Positions 1 to 8,544 are shown, counted from the stretch's first letter. The stretch: DNA of 18,149 nt from SIG440 sp045645805 (GCA_045645805.1 JAZRJL010000087.1:1-18149), one strand, 5' to 3'. The notes: generated by a model not told the origin, from the sequence alone. A program made the numbers and translations.

Positions 1-1
1 A

Positions 2-694
2 AGTCTTGCAGGAATAGACGAGGTTGTGGCAGGAGTTCTTCCTGACGGCAAGGCTGAAAAGGTTAAAGAGCTTATGAAGACGGGCAAGGTGACAATGGTA
101 GGTGACGGAATAAATGATGCACCAAGCCTTGTTGCGGCAAACACGGGCATTGCAATCGGTGCAGGCTCGGACATTGCAATTGATGCGGCGGATGTTGTTT
201 TGATGAAAAGCAGCCTTAGGGATGCGGTGGCGGCAATCAGGCTAAGCCGAAGTGTTCTTAAAAATATTTACGAAAATCTGTTTTGGGCATTTATATACAA
301 CATTATTGGCATCCCCCTTGCGGCAGGGGTGTTTATCGGTGCTTTGGGATGGGAAATGAACCCTATGTTCGGGGCGGCGGCAATGAGCCTTTCAAGCTTT
401 TCGGTGGTGTCAAATGCTTTGCGTTTGAATTTTGCAAAAATATACGGTGTTAAAAAGAATAAACATAAGAAAGAGGTAAAAATTATGAAAAAGACAATGA
501 AAATTGAAGGTATGATGTGTCCCCACTGCGAGGCGAATGTAAAGACAACTCTTGAGACACTTGAAAATGTAGCTTTGGCAGAGGTCAGCCACGTAAGCGG
601 AACTGCAGTTGTAACCCTTTCTGCCCACGTGGAAAATGAAGTTTTAAAAGCCGCTGTCGAGGAAAAGGGGTACAAGGTAATTTCGGTTGAATAA
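2..694 (+). CDS. copA: Copper-exporting P-type ATPase, C-terminal part, with a C-terminal HMA (CopZ-like) domain; 5' end outside window
   Basis: The reading frame is open from the first base, so the gene starts upstream. What remains is the end of the ATP-binding domain with the hinge motif GDGINDAP (about nt 101-124), the following AIGAGSDIA segment, and the last two membrane helices. The first carries the YN pair (FIYNIIGIPLAAG) and the second the MSLSS motif. YN and MxxSS are the Cu(I)-binding residues of P1B-1 ATPases, which pump Cu(I) out of the cytoplasm. After a short lysine-rich linker comes a complete heavy-metal-associated domain with the metal site GMMCPHC (from nt 509). The phosphorylation motif DKTGT and any N-terminal HMA domain lie outside the window. 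The C-terminal HMA is the size of a free CopZ chaperone (69 residues) and has its own ribosome binding site. Identification as a copper ATPase is firm; the exact gene name is less so. Confidence 0.93.
   Translation, partial: SLAGIDEVVAGVLPDGKAEKVKELMKTGKVTMVGDGINDAPSLVAANTGIAIGAGSDIAIDAADVVLMKSSLRDAVAAIRLSRSVLKNIYENLFWAFIYNIIGIPLAAGVFIGALGWEMNPMFGAAAMSLSSFSVVSNALRLNFAKIYGVKKNKHKKEVKIMKKTMKIEGMMCPHCEANVKTTLETLENVALAEVSHVSGTAVVTLSAHVENEVLKAAVEEKGYKVISVE
470..487 (+). promoter_or_regulatory. Internal ribosome binding site and ATG at the CopA/CopZ-domain junction
   Basis: AAAGAGG at 470-476 lies 8 nt before an in-frame ATG at 485. The encoded 69-residue stretch would be a complete stand-alone copper chaperone domain. 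Either this is a relic of a separate copZ gene that fused with copA, or it is an active second start. The sequence does not settle which. Confidence 0.5.
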
Positions 695-732
695 ATAAGC
701 ATTAAAATACAGGACAAATATGCATCAAACCC

Positions 733-761
733 TTGACACCAAAGGAAAATTCCGTTATACT
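733..761 (+). promoter_or_regulatory. Sigma-A type promoter for proS
   Basis: TTGACA (733-738), a 17-nt spacer and TATACT (756-761) match the vegetative consensus at 11 of 12 bases. The predicted transcript starts near 768, about 43 nt before the proS start codon. I see no T-box-like leader in this short space. Confidence 0.8.
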
Positions 762-810
762 AAATTATGTATGCAAATTTATCTTGAATATTTGAAAGGA
801 TTTGTTTAAA

Positions 811-2250
811 TTGGCTAAAGATGAGAAAAAACTTGTTGAAGAAATAACATCCATGAGTGAGGACTTTGCTCAGTGGTATACAGATATTGTAAAAAAAGCA
901 AAACTGGTTGATTATTCGGGCATTCGTGGCTGTATGGTAATTCAGCCTTATGGTTATGCAATCTGGGAGAATATCCAGAAGGAGCTTGACCGCCGCTTTA
1001 AGGAAACAGGCCACGAGAATGTTTATATGCCTATGTTCATTCCCGAAAGCTTACTTCAAAGGGAAAAGGACCACGTTGAGGGCTTTGCTCCTGAGGTTGC
1101 GTGGGTTACCCACGGCGGCAACGAAAAGCTTGAGGAAAGACTTTGTGTAAGACCTACCTCTGAGACCCTTTTCTGTGACCATTATGCAAATATTATTCAT
1201 TCATACAGAGATTTACCCAAGCTCTACAATCAGTGGTGCAACGTTGTGAGATGGGAAAAAACAACACGACCATTCCTTCGCACAATGGAATTTTTGTGGC
1301 AGGAGGGTCATACTGCACACGCAACTGCCGAGGAGGCAGAGGCAGAAACCCTGCGTATGCTTGATGTTTATGCTGATTTTTGCGAAAAGGAGCTTGCTAT
1401 CCCTGTTGTAAAGGGAAGAAAGACCGACAAGGAGAAGTTTGCAGGTGCCAAGGCTACATACACAATCGAAAGTCTTATGCATGATGGCAAGGCACTTCAG
1501 TCAGGAACAAGCCACAACTTCGGTGACGGCTTTGCTAAAGCCTTTGGTATCCAGTACACAGGCGAAGATAATGAGCTTCACTATGTTCATCAGACCTCAT
1601 GGGGTATGACCACACGTCTTATCGGTGCAATCATTATGGTTCACGGTGACGATGCAGGTCTTAAGCTTCCGCCAAGGATTGCTCCTGTTCAGACTGTTAT
1701 TATTCCTATCGCACAACACAAGGCAGGAGTTTTGGAAAAGGCAGAAGAGCTTTGCGAAAGACTTGGCAAAAAATTCAGAGTTAAGCTTGATTCAAGTGAC
1801 AAGTCACCCGGCTGGAAGTTCAGCGAATACGAGATGAAGGGTGTTCCCCTCAGACTTGAAATCGGTCCCAAGGACATTGAAAATAATCAGGCGGTGCTTG
1901 TAAGCCGCACGACAAGAGAGAAATTCTTTGTTTCTCTTGACAATCTTGAAGAAGAAATTGAAAAGCATCTTGAAGCAATTCAGCAGGAGATGTTTGATGC
2001 CGCACTTAAAAACCGTGAAGAAAAGACCAGCGTTGCAACAACTTATGATGAGTTCTGTGACATTGTTGCAAACAAGGGAGGCTTTGTAAAGGCAATGTGG
2101 TGCGAGGACGTTGAATGTGAAAACAAGATTAAGGAAGACACCTCGGCAACATCACGTTGTATGCCCTTTGACCAGACAGCGGTTGCAGAAACCTGCGTAT
2201 GCTGTGGCAAGCCTGCTAAAAAGCTTGTTTACTGGGGCAAGGCATATTAA
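811..2250 (+). CDS. proS: Prolyl-tRNA synthetase, type 3 (archaeal/eukaryote-like)
   Basis: This enzyme charges tRNA-Pro with proline in the cytoplasm. The class II core is visible: motif 2 around RWEKTTRPFLRTMEFLWQEG, then the anticodon-binding domain with SPGWKFSEYEMKGVPLRLE. The C-terminal zinc-type domain has CVCCGKP and ends in tyrosine, as type 3 enzymes do. There is no inserted editing domain, and about 479 residues is the normal length for this type. I place the start at TTG 811 (MAKDEKKLVEE). AAAGGA at 795-800 is 10 nt upstream of it, but only 1 nt from the other possible TTG at 802. It is a single-gene unit behind a strong promoter, followed by a palindromic repeat. Confidence 0.97.
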   Translation: MAKDEKKLVEEITSMSEDFAQWYTDIVKKAKLVDYSGIRGCMVIQPYGYAIWENIQKELDRRFKETGHENVYMPMFIPESLLQREKDHVEGFAPEVAWVTHGGNEKLEERLCVRPTSETLFCDHYANIIHSYRDLPKLYNQWCNVVRWEKTTRPFLRTMEFLWQEGHTAHATAEEAEAETLRMLDVYADFCEKELAIPVVKGRKTDKEKFAGAKATYTIESLMHDGKALQSGTSHNFGDGFAKAFGIQYTGEDNELHYVHQTSWGMTTRLIGAIIMVHGDDAGLKLPPRIAPVQTVIIPIAQHKAGVLEKAEELCERLGKKFRVKLDSSDKSPGWKFSEYEMKGVPLRLEIGPKDIENNQAVLVSRTTREKFFVSLDNLEEEIEKHLEAIQQEMFDAALKNREEKTSVATTYDEFCDIVANKGGFVKAMWCEDVECENKIKEDTSATSRCMPFDQTAVAETCVCCGKPAKKLVYWGKAY

Positions 2251-2266
2251 TTTATTAACATACCGC

Positions 2267-2336
2267 AGATTCTTCGACTCGTCACACTCGCTCAGAATGA
2301 CGCGGGTGTGTCATCCCGAGCGAAGTCGAGGGATCT
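2267..2336. repeat. Imperfect palindrome between proS and cdaA
   Basis: The left arm starts AGATTCTTCGACT and ends CAGAATGAC; the right arm starts GTCATCCCGAG and ends GTCGAGGGATCT. They are imperfect inverted copies around a short centre. Motifs of this kind (TTCGACT..CTCAGAATGAC) recur between genes in many bacterial genomes, so I read it as a dispersed palindromic element. It may also end proS transcription, though there is no U-tract. Confidence 0.6.
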
Positions 2337-2384
2337 TATGGAAGATAATCCTGACACATTAAAAACCAAAAGGAGGAGTTTTGC

Positions 2385-3236
2385 GTGTTTGCCGGCTTTT
2401 ATGAAGGTCTTATGAACCAGATTGAACTTATTAAAATAACCGACATAATTGATATTCTGCTTGTTACATTTGTTATTTACAAGGCACTTCGGTTTATCCG
2501 TGATACAAGGGCTGTGCATCTTTTAAAGGGTGTGATTGTTCTTGTGGTTACCATGCAGGTAAGCCAGTTTGTCAAGCTTCATACCGTGCATTATCTTTTA
2601 AGCAATGCACTTCAGCTTGGTCTTATTGCGATTATTATTGTTTTTCAGCCTGAACTAAGGCGTGCCCTTGAGCAGCTTGGCAGAACAACAATGGGTCAAT
2701 GGTTCAGCTTTGAAGAACGTACAGATGATATCGAAAAGGAAAAGATGCTTTCCAAGGTTTGCGAAAGCTGTTTAAGTATGTCAAAAAGCCGCATTGGTGC
2801 CCTGATTGTTATTGAACGTGAAATTAAAATCGGTGACATTGTGAGTACGGGTATTACCCTTAATGCTGATGTCACGGCAGAACTCCTTACCAATATATTT
2901 GTACCCAAAACTCCTCTTCACGACGGGGCGGTTATTATCCGCAACAACAAAATTGAGGCGGCAAGCTGTTTTTTGCCTCTTTCGCAAAACCCCAATGTCA
3001 GCAAGGAGCTTGGTACAAGACACCGTGCAGGCCTTGGTATATCCGAGGAATCTGATGCTGTTGTTGTTATTGTGTCCGAGGAGACAGGCGGTATTTCAAT
3101 TGCCTGCGGCGGCGAGCTTAATATGAAGCTTTCGCCCGAGGCACTCCGCAGCAATCTTGCAAAGCTTTTTGACCTTAAGAAACGGGACAAAAGGCTTAAA
3201 AAGGCGATTTTTGTAAGAAAGGAGAAAAACAAATGA
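2385..3236 (+). CDS. cdaA: Diadenylate cyclase CdaA (DAC domain, membrane-bound)
   Basis: CdaA makes cyclic-di-AMP from two ATP at the membrane; this second messenger controls potassium and osmolyte balance. The N-terminal ~90 residues contain about three hydrophobic segments (about 22-34, 46-62 and 75-88). The DAC domain follows, with the catalytic motifs DGA (residues 180-182) and RHR (212-214) and the conserved GLGISEESDA stretch. The 283-residue length is normal. The start is GTG 2385, with AGGAGG at 2371-2376, 8 nt upstream. The stop overlaps the cdaR start (ATGA), so the two are translationally coupled. The glmM gene that often follows cdaR is absent here. Confidence 0.96.
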   Translation: MFAGFYEGLMNQIELIKITDIIDILLVTFVIYKALRFIRDTRAVHLLKGVIVLVVTMQVSQFVKLHTVHYLLSNALQLGLIAIIIVFQPELRRALEQLGRTTMGQWFSFEERTDDIEKEKMLSKVCESCLSMSKSRIGALIVIEREIKIGDIVSTGITLNADVTAELLTNIFVPKTPLHDGAVIIRNNKIEAASCFLPLSQNPNVSKELGTRHRAGLGISEESDAVVVIVSEETGGISIACGGELNMKLSPEALRSNLAKLFDLKKRDKRLKKAIFVRKEKNK

Positions 3237-4180
3237 AAGATATCTTCCTGAAAGATTCTGTTCTTAAAGTTATATCATTTGTTATTGCGTTGCTCCTTTG
3301 GATTTATATAATTGCGGTTGTTGACCCCTCTGTTGATGTTACGGTAAGGGATATTCCCATCAGATACACAAATCAGAATATGATTGAGGACAAAAACCTT
3401 TGTCTTATAAATGATTCAAAGGCAACCGTGGAGCTTAAAATCCGTGGCAGCCGCAAAAGAATTGCCAATATCGACAACAAGAATATTTACGCAACCGTTG
3501 ACCTTGCCACAGTTGGCAAAACAGGCACATTTTCACTTCCTATTGCAATTTCAATCCCTTACGAATACAGCGAGATTATAAGCAAAAAGCCTTATAATGC
3601 AAGTGTTGTTGTTGACAAGGTGATTACTGCTGACAAAGAGGTAAAGGTTGTTACAGCGGGCAGCACTGCAAACGGCTATGTTGCAGGCGAAGCCAGTGTT
3701 GATGTTCAGACGGTGAGACTTCGTGGTGCAGCAAGTATGATTGAACGTATAAGCCACACGGCGGCAGAGCTTAACTATGATGGTCGCTCGGCTGCAATAA
3801 ATGATACAGAAAAGCTGTTTTTTGTTGACAAGGACGGCAGACGTATAGGCGACGGAAACGAGGTTTACAATCACGTTTCCATGAGCATTGAAACGGTTCA
3901 GGTAAGCTGTCCGGTGTTTAAGGTGAAGAACGTTCCTGTAAGGGTTTCGGCTCAGGCAAGCGGCGGCATTAACAGCTACAGAATTTCGGTACAGCCGTCA
4001 ACCGTATCAATTTACGGTGAAAACGAAGTGCTTGAAGAGGTTGATGAGCTTTTTACCGAGGTGGTATATCTTGACACACTTGAAGACGAAACAACCACCT
4101 GTCAGCTTGTTTTGCCCGAGGGCATAAAGCTTCGTGACGGAATAAGCGAGGTTACTGTCAACGCCGATAAACGAGATTAA
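3233..4180 (+). CDS. cdaR: CdaR (YbbR-domain) regulator of CdaA
   Basis: CdaR is a membrane-anchored extracytoplasmic protein that binds CdaA and adjusts its activity. One N-terminal membrane helix (about residues 8-28, VLKVISFVIALLLWIYIIAV) is followed by repeated YbbR-type beta domains, for example VTVRDIPIRYTN and VSCPVFKVKNVPVRV. The gene starts in the ATGA overlap with cdaA, with AAAGGAG 8 nt upstream. At 315 residues it has about three YbbR repeats, within the usual range. It ends 16 nt before the FAD-dependent dehydrogenase gene, so all three are probably co-transcribed. Confidence 0.93.
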   Translation: MKDIFLKDSVLKVISFVIALLLWIYIIAVVDPSVDVTVRDIPIRYTNQNMIEDKNLCLINDSKATVELKIRGSRKRIANIDNKNIYATVDLATVGKTGTFSLPIAISIPYEYSEIISKKPYNASVVVDKVITADKEVKVVTAGSTANGYVAGEASVDVQTVRLRGAASMIERISHTAAELNYDGRSAAINDTEKLFFVDKDGRRIGDGNEVYNHVSMSIETVQVSCPVFKVKNVPVRVSAQASGGINSYRISVQPSTVSIYGENEVLEEVDELFTEVVYLDTLEDETTTCQLVLPEGIKLRDGISEVTVNADKRD

Positions 4181-4196
4181 AGGTGAGCATACTCTG

Positions 4197-5765
4197 ATGA
4201 AGATTGTTGTCAACGGAATAAAAATGCCAATCTGTCATACAGAGGGGCAGATTTTTGAAAAAGCTGAAAAACAGCTTGCTGAATGTAAGATTGCGGCAGA
4301 AAATCCGTATATTTACAAAAAGTCTCTTGATGCAAGGCGGAAAAATGACATTCATTTTGTATATTCCGTGGCATTTGAGACAAAAAATATAGAAAATAAG
4401 GTTTTAAGCGGTCAGGTTAAGCTTCTTGACGAGCCATCGGTGCTTGAAGAGATAAAGATTTCAAAAAGACCTGATATATTGGTGGTGGGCAGCGGTCCTG
4501 CCGGACTTTTTGCAGCGTACACTCTTGCTTTGAGCGGTGCAAGGGTTACCCTGATTGAACGAGGTCAGGATGTTGAAAACCGAAAAAAAACTGTTGAATA
4601 CTTTCACAAAACGGGAATTTTAAACCCCGAATCAAATATACAGTTCGGCGAGGGCGGTGCAGGGACATTCTCTGACGGAAAGCTGAATACAAGGATTTCA
4701 AGTCCGTTTCAGAGGTTTGTTCTTGAGACCTTTGTGAAGTGCGGTGCCCCAAAGGAAATTCTCTATGATGCAAAACCCCATATCGGCACAGATTACTTAG
4801 GCAAAACTGTAAAGAATCTCAGAGAGGAAATCAAGGCTCTGGGTGCACAGGTGCTTTTTGACACCTGTCTGACCGATATTGTGGTAAAAGACGAAAAAGT
4901 TACAGGAGCAGTTTTAAACGGTTCGTCATATATTAATTGTGATGCGGTTGTTCTTGCTATTGGTCACAGCAGCAGGGATACCTACAAAATGCTTTATGAA
5001 AAGCAGGTTTTTATGGAACAAAAGCCTTTTGCGGCAGGGGTCAGGATTGAACATACCCGCAACTTTATCAACCATATGCAATACGGAGACTGTCCGTTTT
5101 CGGATAAACTTCCTACGGCGGATTACCGTCTTGTTTATAACGGTGACGACCGCTCGGTATATTCCTTTTGTATGTGTCCGGGTGGCACGGTTGTCAATGC
5201 TTCATCCGAGGAGGGGCATCTGTGCGTAAACGGAATGAGTGAGCATGCGAGATTGGCTGACAACTCAAACAGTGCTCTTGTTGTGACGGTCAGGCCCGAG
5301 GATTTCAGCGGCACTTCGCCTTTAGCGGGAATTGAGTTTCAGCGGAGGTACGAGGGTGCGGCATATCGTCTTTGCGGGGGCAAGGGTGTTGTTCAGCTTG
5401 CAAAGGACTTTGTATCGGACAGAGTTTCCGACAAATTTGGTGAAGTAAAGCCGTCGTTTACGGGTGACGTGCAGTTTGCTGATTTGAGAGAATGTCTGCC
5501 AAAATTTATTACCGACACTTTAAAACAGGGAATTTCGGAATTTGACAAAAAGATAAAAGGCTTTTCTGAGAGCGGAGCAATTTTGACGGGGGTTGAAATG
5601 CGAACCTCAGCACCGCTTAGAATAAAACGTGACGAAGATTTTGAAAGTATAAGCCACAAGGGCTTGTTCCCCTGTGGCGAGGGTGCCGGATATGCCGGCG
5701 GAATTATGAGTGCCGCTGTTGATGGAATACGTGTGGCACAAGCCATTCTTAAAAGATGGGAATAA
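4197..5765 (+). CDS. FAD-dependent dehydrogenase of unknown substrate (COG2509-like)
   Basis: The protein has an N-terminal domain of about 90 residues without a recognisable cofactor motif. A classical dinucleotide-binding fold follows: DILVVGSGPAGLFAAYTL with GSGPAG at residues 98-103 and the ribose-binding acid at E121. Near the C-terminus, GLFPCGEGAGYAGGIMSAA is the second FAD-contact motif of this family. There is no membrane helix or signal peptide, so it is probably cytoplasmic. The family is often annotated as uncharacterised NAD(FAD)-utilising dehydrogenase, and no substrate is established that I know of. AAGGTGAG precedes ATG 4197. Its place directly after cdaR suggests co-expression with cyclic-di-AMP synthesis; a functional link is inference only. 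Confidence 0.88.
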   Translation: MKIVVNGIKMPICHTEGQIFEKAEKQLAECKIAAENPYIYKKSLDARRKNDIHFVYSVAFETKNIENKVLSGQVKLLDEPSVLEEIKISKRPDILVVGSGPAGLFAAYTLALSGARVTLIERGQDVENRKKTVEYFHKTGILNPESNIQFGEGGAGTFSDGKLNTRISSPFQRFVLETFVKCGAPKEILYDAKPHIGTDYLGKTVKNLREEIKALGAQVLFDTCLTDIVVKDEKVTGAVLNGSSYINCDAVVLAIGHSSRDTYKMLYEKQVFMEQKPFAAGVRIEHTRNFINHMQYGDCPFSDKLPTADYRLVYNGDDRSVYSFCMCPGGTVVNASSEEGHLCVNGMSEHARLADNSNSALVVTVRPEDFSGTSPLAGIEFQRRYEGAAYRLCGGKGVVQLAKDFVSDRVSDKFGEVKPSFTGDVQFADLRECLPKFITDTLKQGISEFDKKIKGFSESGAILTGVEMRTSAPLRIKRDEDFESISHKGLFPCGEGAGYAGGIMSAAVDGIRVAQAILKRWE

Positions 5766-5800
5766 CAAAAGAAAACGAGTGAGAAAGGTATTGATGTAAA

Positions 5801-6898
5801 ATGAAACTTGGTATAGTGGGACTTCCAAATGTAGGAAAGAGTACACTTTTTAATGCAATAACTCAGGCAGGGGCAGAATCTGCAAACTATCCCTTCTGCA
5901 CAATTGAACCCAACGTGGGCACGGTTGCCGTACCCGATGAAAGGCTTGACAGACTGGCGGAGATGTACGACCCCGACAAGGTTACACCTGCGGTTATTGA
6001 ATTTGTTGATATTGCAGGCCTTGTAAAGGGCGCAAGCAAGGGCGAGGGTCTTGGAAACAAGTTTCTTTCAAATATTCGTGAGGTGGATGCAATTGTTCAC
6101 GTGGTGCGTGCCTTTGAGGATACAAACATTGTCCACGTTGAGGGAAATATCGACCCCATCCGTGACATTGAAACAATAAATTTTGAGCTTATATTCTCGG
6201 ACCTTGAGATAATTGCAAGACGTATTGACCGTCTTAAAAAACAGCTTAAGGGCGGTGACAAAAAGTATCAGGTGGAGATTGACTTCCTTGAGGGGCTGAC
6301 CCAGAACCTTGAAAAGGGCATCAGTGCCCGTGCACTTGATTTCACCGATGACGAGAGGGAAATGCTTAAAGAGGTATCACTTCTCAGCTTAAAGCCGGTT
6401 ATCTATGCCGCAAACGTTGCCGAGGACGACTATGCAAAGCCGATTGAGGACAATGTGTATGTTCAGAAGATTGCCGAGTTTGCCGCAAGCGAAAAGTCTG
6501 AGGTAATGGTGGTTTCTGCACGGATTGAAGAGGAAATTGCCGAGCTTGACAAGGAAGAAAAGGTTATGTTTCTTGAAGAGCTTGGTGCAACCGAATCCGG
6601 TCTTGACAAGCTTATCCGTGCAAGCTACAAGCTTCTTGGCCTCATAAGCTACCTCACAGCCGGCAAGCCCGAGGTAAGGGCGTGGACAATTACAAAGGGT
6701 ATGAAGGCACCTCAGGCGGCAGGCAAAATACATACCGACTTTGAACGCGGCTTTATCCGTGCCGAGGTTGTTGCCTACAAGGACCTTATGGAAAACGGCA
6801 GTATGACCGCTGCAAAGGAAAGGGGCCTCGTAAGAAGCGAGGGCAAGGAATACGTGGTTGAAGACGGTGATATAATACTGTTTAGATTTAATGTTTAA
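5801..6898 (+). CDS. ychF: Ribosome-associated ATPase YchF (Obg-related, OLA1 family)
   Basis: YchF is a translation-factor-class P-loop protein that prefers ATP to GTP and binds the ribosome. The P-loop GLPNVGKST is at residues 7-15 and the switch II region DIAGLVKGASKGEGLGN follows. The base-recognition motif is NVAEDD rather than NKxD, which is what makes the family ATP-selective. A coiled-coil insertion and a C-terminal TGS domain (ending EGKEYVVEDGDIILFRFNV) complete it. At 365 residues it is the standard length. GAAAGG at 5783-5788 is 12 nt from ATG 5801, and a minimal ATG-TAA sits between them at 5794-5799. Confidence 0.97.
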   Translation: MKLGIVGLPNVGKSTLFNAITQAGAESANYPFCTIEPNVGTVAVPDERLDRLAEMYDPDKVTPAVIEFVDIAGLVKGASKGEGLGNKFLSNIREVDAIVHVVRAFEDTNIVHVEGNIDPIRDIETINFELIFSDLEIIARRIDRLKKQLKGGDKKYQVEIDFLEGLTQNLEKGISARALDFTDDEREMLKEVSLLSLKPVIYAANVAEDDYAKPIEDNVYVQKIAEFAASEKSEVMVVSARIEEEIAELDKEEKVMFLEELGATESGLDKLIRASYKLLGLISYLTAGKPEVRAWTITKGMKAPQAAGKIHTDFERGFIRAEVVAYKDLMENGSMTAAKERGLVRSEGKEYVVEDGDIILFRFNV

Positions 6899-6933
6899 TT
6901 TTATCCCGTTACACGGGGGAAAGGGAGAGATTT

Positions 6934-7203
6934 ATGAACTTCTTTGAAAACTTAAAAAAGGCAGCAGGTAATACATTCAACACGGTTGCAAAAAAGACAG
7001 GTGAAATTGTGGAGGATTCAAAAACCAAATACTCCATATTTGACCTTAAAAACGAGATTGAAAAGGTCTATACTGAAATAGGCAAAGAGATTTACGCAGG
7101 CTACAAGGAGGACCGCAATGTTTCGGACTTTATTGAGGAAAAATGCGGTGTAATTGACGGGCTTAACGAAAAAATTCAGGAATTACAGCAAAAGCTTGAC
7201 TAA
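6934..7203 (+). CDS. Small helical protein, unknown function
   Basis: This 89-residue charged protein starts MNFFENLKKAAGNTFNTVAK. It has an amphipathic N-terminal helix and a C-terminal coiled-coil-like end (IDGLNEKIQELQQKLD). There is no signal peptide or membrane segment and only one cysteine. It resembles in style the N-terminal halves of small Clostridial proteins that carry a zinc ribbon after such a helix, but no zinc ribbon is present here. GGGAGAG precedes ATG 6934 at good spacing. It lies between ychF and cmk on the same strand, so it is probably part of a longer transcript. I do not recognise a function. Confidence 0.8.
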   Translation: MNFFENLKKAAGNTFNTVAKKTGEIVEDSKTKYSIFDLKNEIEKVYTEIGKEIYAGYKEDRNVSDFIEEKCGVIDGLNEKIQELQQKLD

Positions 7204-7264
7204 ACATCTGCAGGTCCGTGGCAGAAGAAAGTAAGTTTTGCGGACAGAAAGGCACAGAAGAAAA

Positions 7265-7945
7265 ATGTCTACATTTAAAGTTGCAATAGACGGACCGGCA
7301 GGTGCCGGCAAAAGCACAATTGCCAAGATTGCGGCAAGTACCCTTGGGATTGTTTATGTTGATACGGGTGCGATGTACCGTGCAATCGGTCTTGCGGCAA
7401 TCCGCAAGGGGATTGACCCTGACAAGGATGTTAAGGCGGTTGAAAGCCTTCTTGATGATATCAGTGTTGAAATCGGACATTCCGAGGCAGGTCAGTCGGT
7501 GTTTTTAAACGGCGAGGATGTTACGGTTGAAATCCGCTTGCCCGAGGTGTCGGTTGCGGCATCGGATGTATCAAGGATTCCGGCAGTCCGTGCAAAGCTT
7601 TTGGAGCTTCAGCGTACTCTTGCTGAAAAAACAGATGTCATTATGGACGGCAGGGATATAGGGACAGTAGTTCTCCCCTCGGCACAGCTCAAAATATTTC
7701 TCACCGCATCGGTCGAGGACCGTGCAATGCGAAGATACAAGGAGCTCTCAGAAAAGGGAATTGAATGTGATTTTGACGAAGTGAAAAGGGATATTGAATA
7801 CCGCGACAAAAACGATTCCGAGCGTGAGATTGCACCACTTAAGCCGGCAGAGGATTCGGTAATTGTTGATACAAGCGGCAATACCCTTGATGAATCGGTA
7901 AAGATTTTGATGGATATTATCAGGGAGCGGAAAGAAAGTATATGA
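7265..7945 (+). CDS. cmk: Cytidylate kinase
   Basis: Cmk phosphorylates CMP and dCMP to the diphosphates in pyrimidine nucleotide recycling. The P-loop GPAGAGKST is at residues 10-18. The family signatures YVDTGAMYRAIGLAA and MDGRDIGTVVLP are present, as is the lid region RAMRRYKEL. I chose ATG 7265 (MSTFKVAIDGPAG, 226 residues) because it fits the family N-terminus. The frame could open at a TTG 27 nt upstream, which would add an atypical basic nonapeptide. The Shine-Dalgarno site is weak (GAAAGG at 7245-7250, 14 nt away). The stop overlaps the plsC start in ATGA. Confidence 0.96.
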   Translation: MSTFKVAIDGPAGAGKSTIAKIAASTLGIVYVDTGAMYRAIGLAAIRKGIDPDKDVKAVESLLDDISVEIGHSEAGQSVFLNGEDVTVEIRLPEVSVAASDVSRIPAVRAKLLELQRTLAEKTDVIMDGRDIGTVVLPSAQLKIFLTASVEDRAMRRYKELSEKGIECDFDEVKRDIEYRDKNDSEREIAPLKPAEDSVIVDTSGNTLDESVKILMDIIRERKESI

Positions 7946-8544
7946 AAAAGTTTGTTTTAAAGCTGGTTCGCGGTATTTACCGTTTGTTGTTTAAGGTAGA
8001 GATTGAGGGTCTTGAAAATATTCCCACAGACAAGAACTTTGTGGTTACACCCAACCACCTCAGCAATTTTGACCCACCGCTTGTGGCGGCATTTATGCCC
8101 ATTGATAATATGGCATATATGGCAAAGGCGTCACTTTTTAAGGTTCCCGTTGTTGCACAGGTAATAAAGGCTTTTGATGCCTTTCCCGTTAAACGTGGCG
8201 AGGGAATGTCGGCAATCCGCACATCAATCAAGCTTCTTAAAGAGGGCAGAAGTCTTGTTATATTCCCCGAGGGCAAGCGTGTCCGTACTCCCGGAATTTT
8301 GGGCAAGGGCAAAAGCGGTGCTGTTATGATTGCTTCAAATGCCAAGGTTGGGATTTTGCCTGTTGGTATCGAGGCAAGCTACCGCCTGAGAAGCCGTGTA
8401 AAGCTTACTGTGGGCGAATACATAGACCTGTCAGGATATTACAGCGAAAAGAAGCTTTCGGCTGAGGATGTGCAAAGCATCACCGATGATGTGGTAATGG
8501 AAAAAATAGCAGTTCTTTCAGGAGCCAGAACCTATGGAAATTAA
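7942..8544 (+). CDS. plsC: 1-acyl-sn-glycerol-3-phosphate acyltransferase
   Basis: PlsC transfers the second acyl chain to lysophosphatidic acid to make phosphatidic acid at the inner face of the membrane. The catalytic motif NHLSNFDP and the acceptor-binding motif FPEGKR (FPEGTR in most family members) are both present. The 200-residue length is normal for the compact Clostridial form. It is coupled to cmk by an ATGA overlap and overlaps the next gene by 11 nt. The cmk-plsC-ispH/S1 order is a known conserved cluster in Clostridia. Confidence 0.94.
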   Translation: MKKFVLKLVRGIYRLLFKVEIEGLENIPTDKNFVVTPNHLSNFDPPLVAAFMPIDNMAYMAKASLFKVPVVAQVIKAFDAFPVKRGEGMSAIRTSIKLLKEGRSLVIFPEGKRVRTPGILGKGKSGAVMIASNAKVGILPVGIEASYRLRSRVKLTVGEYIDLSGYYSEKKLSAEDVQSITDDVVMEKIAVLSGARTYGN

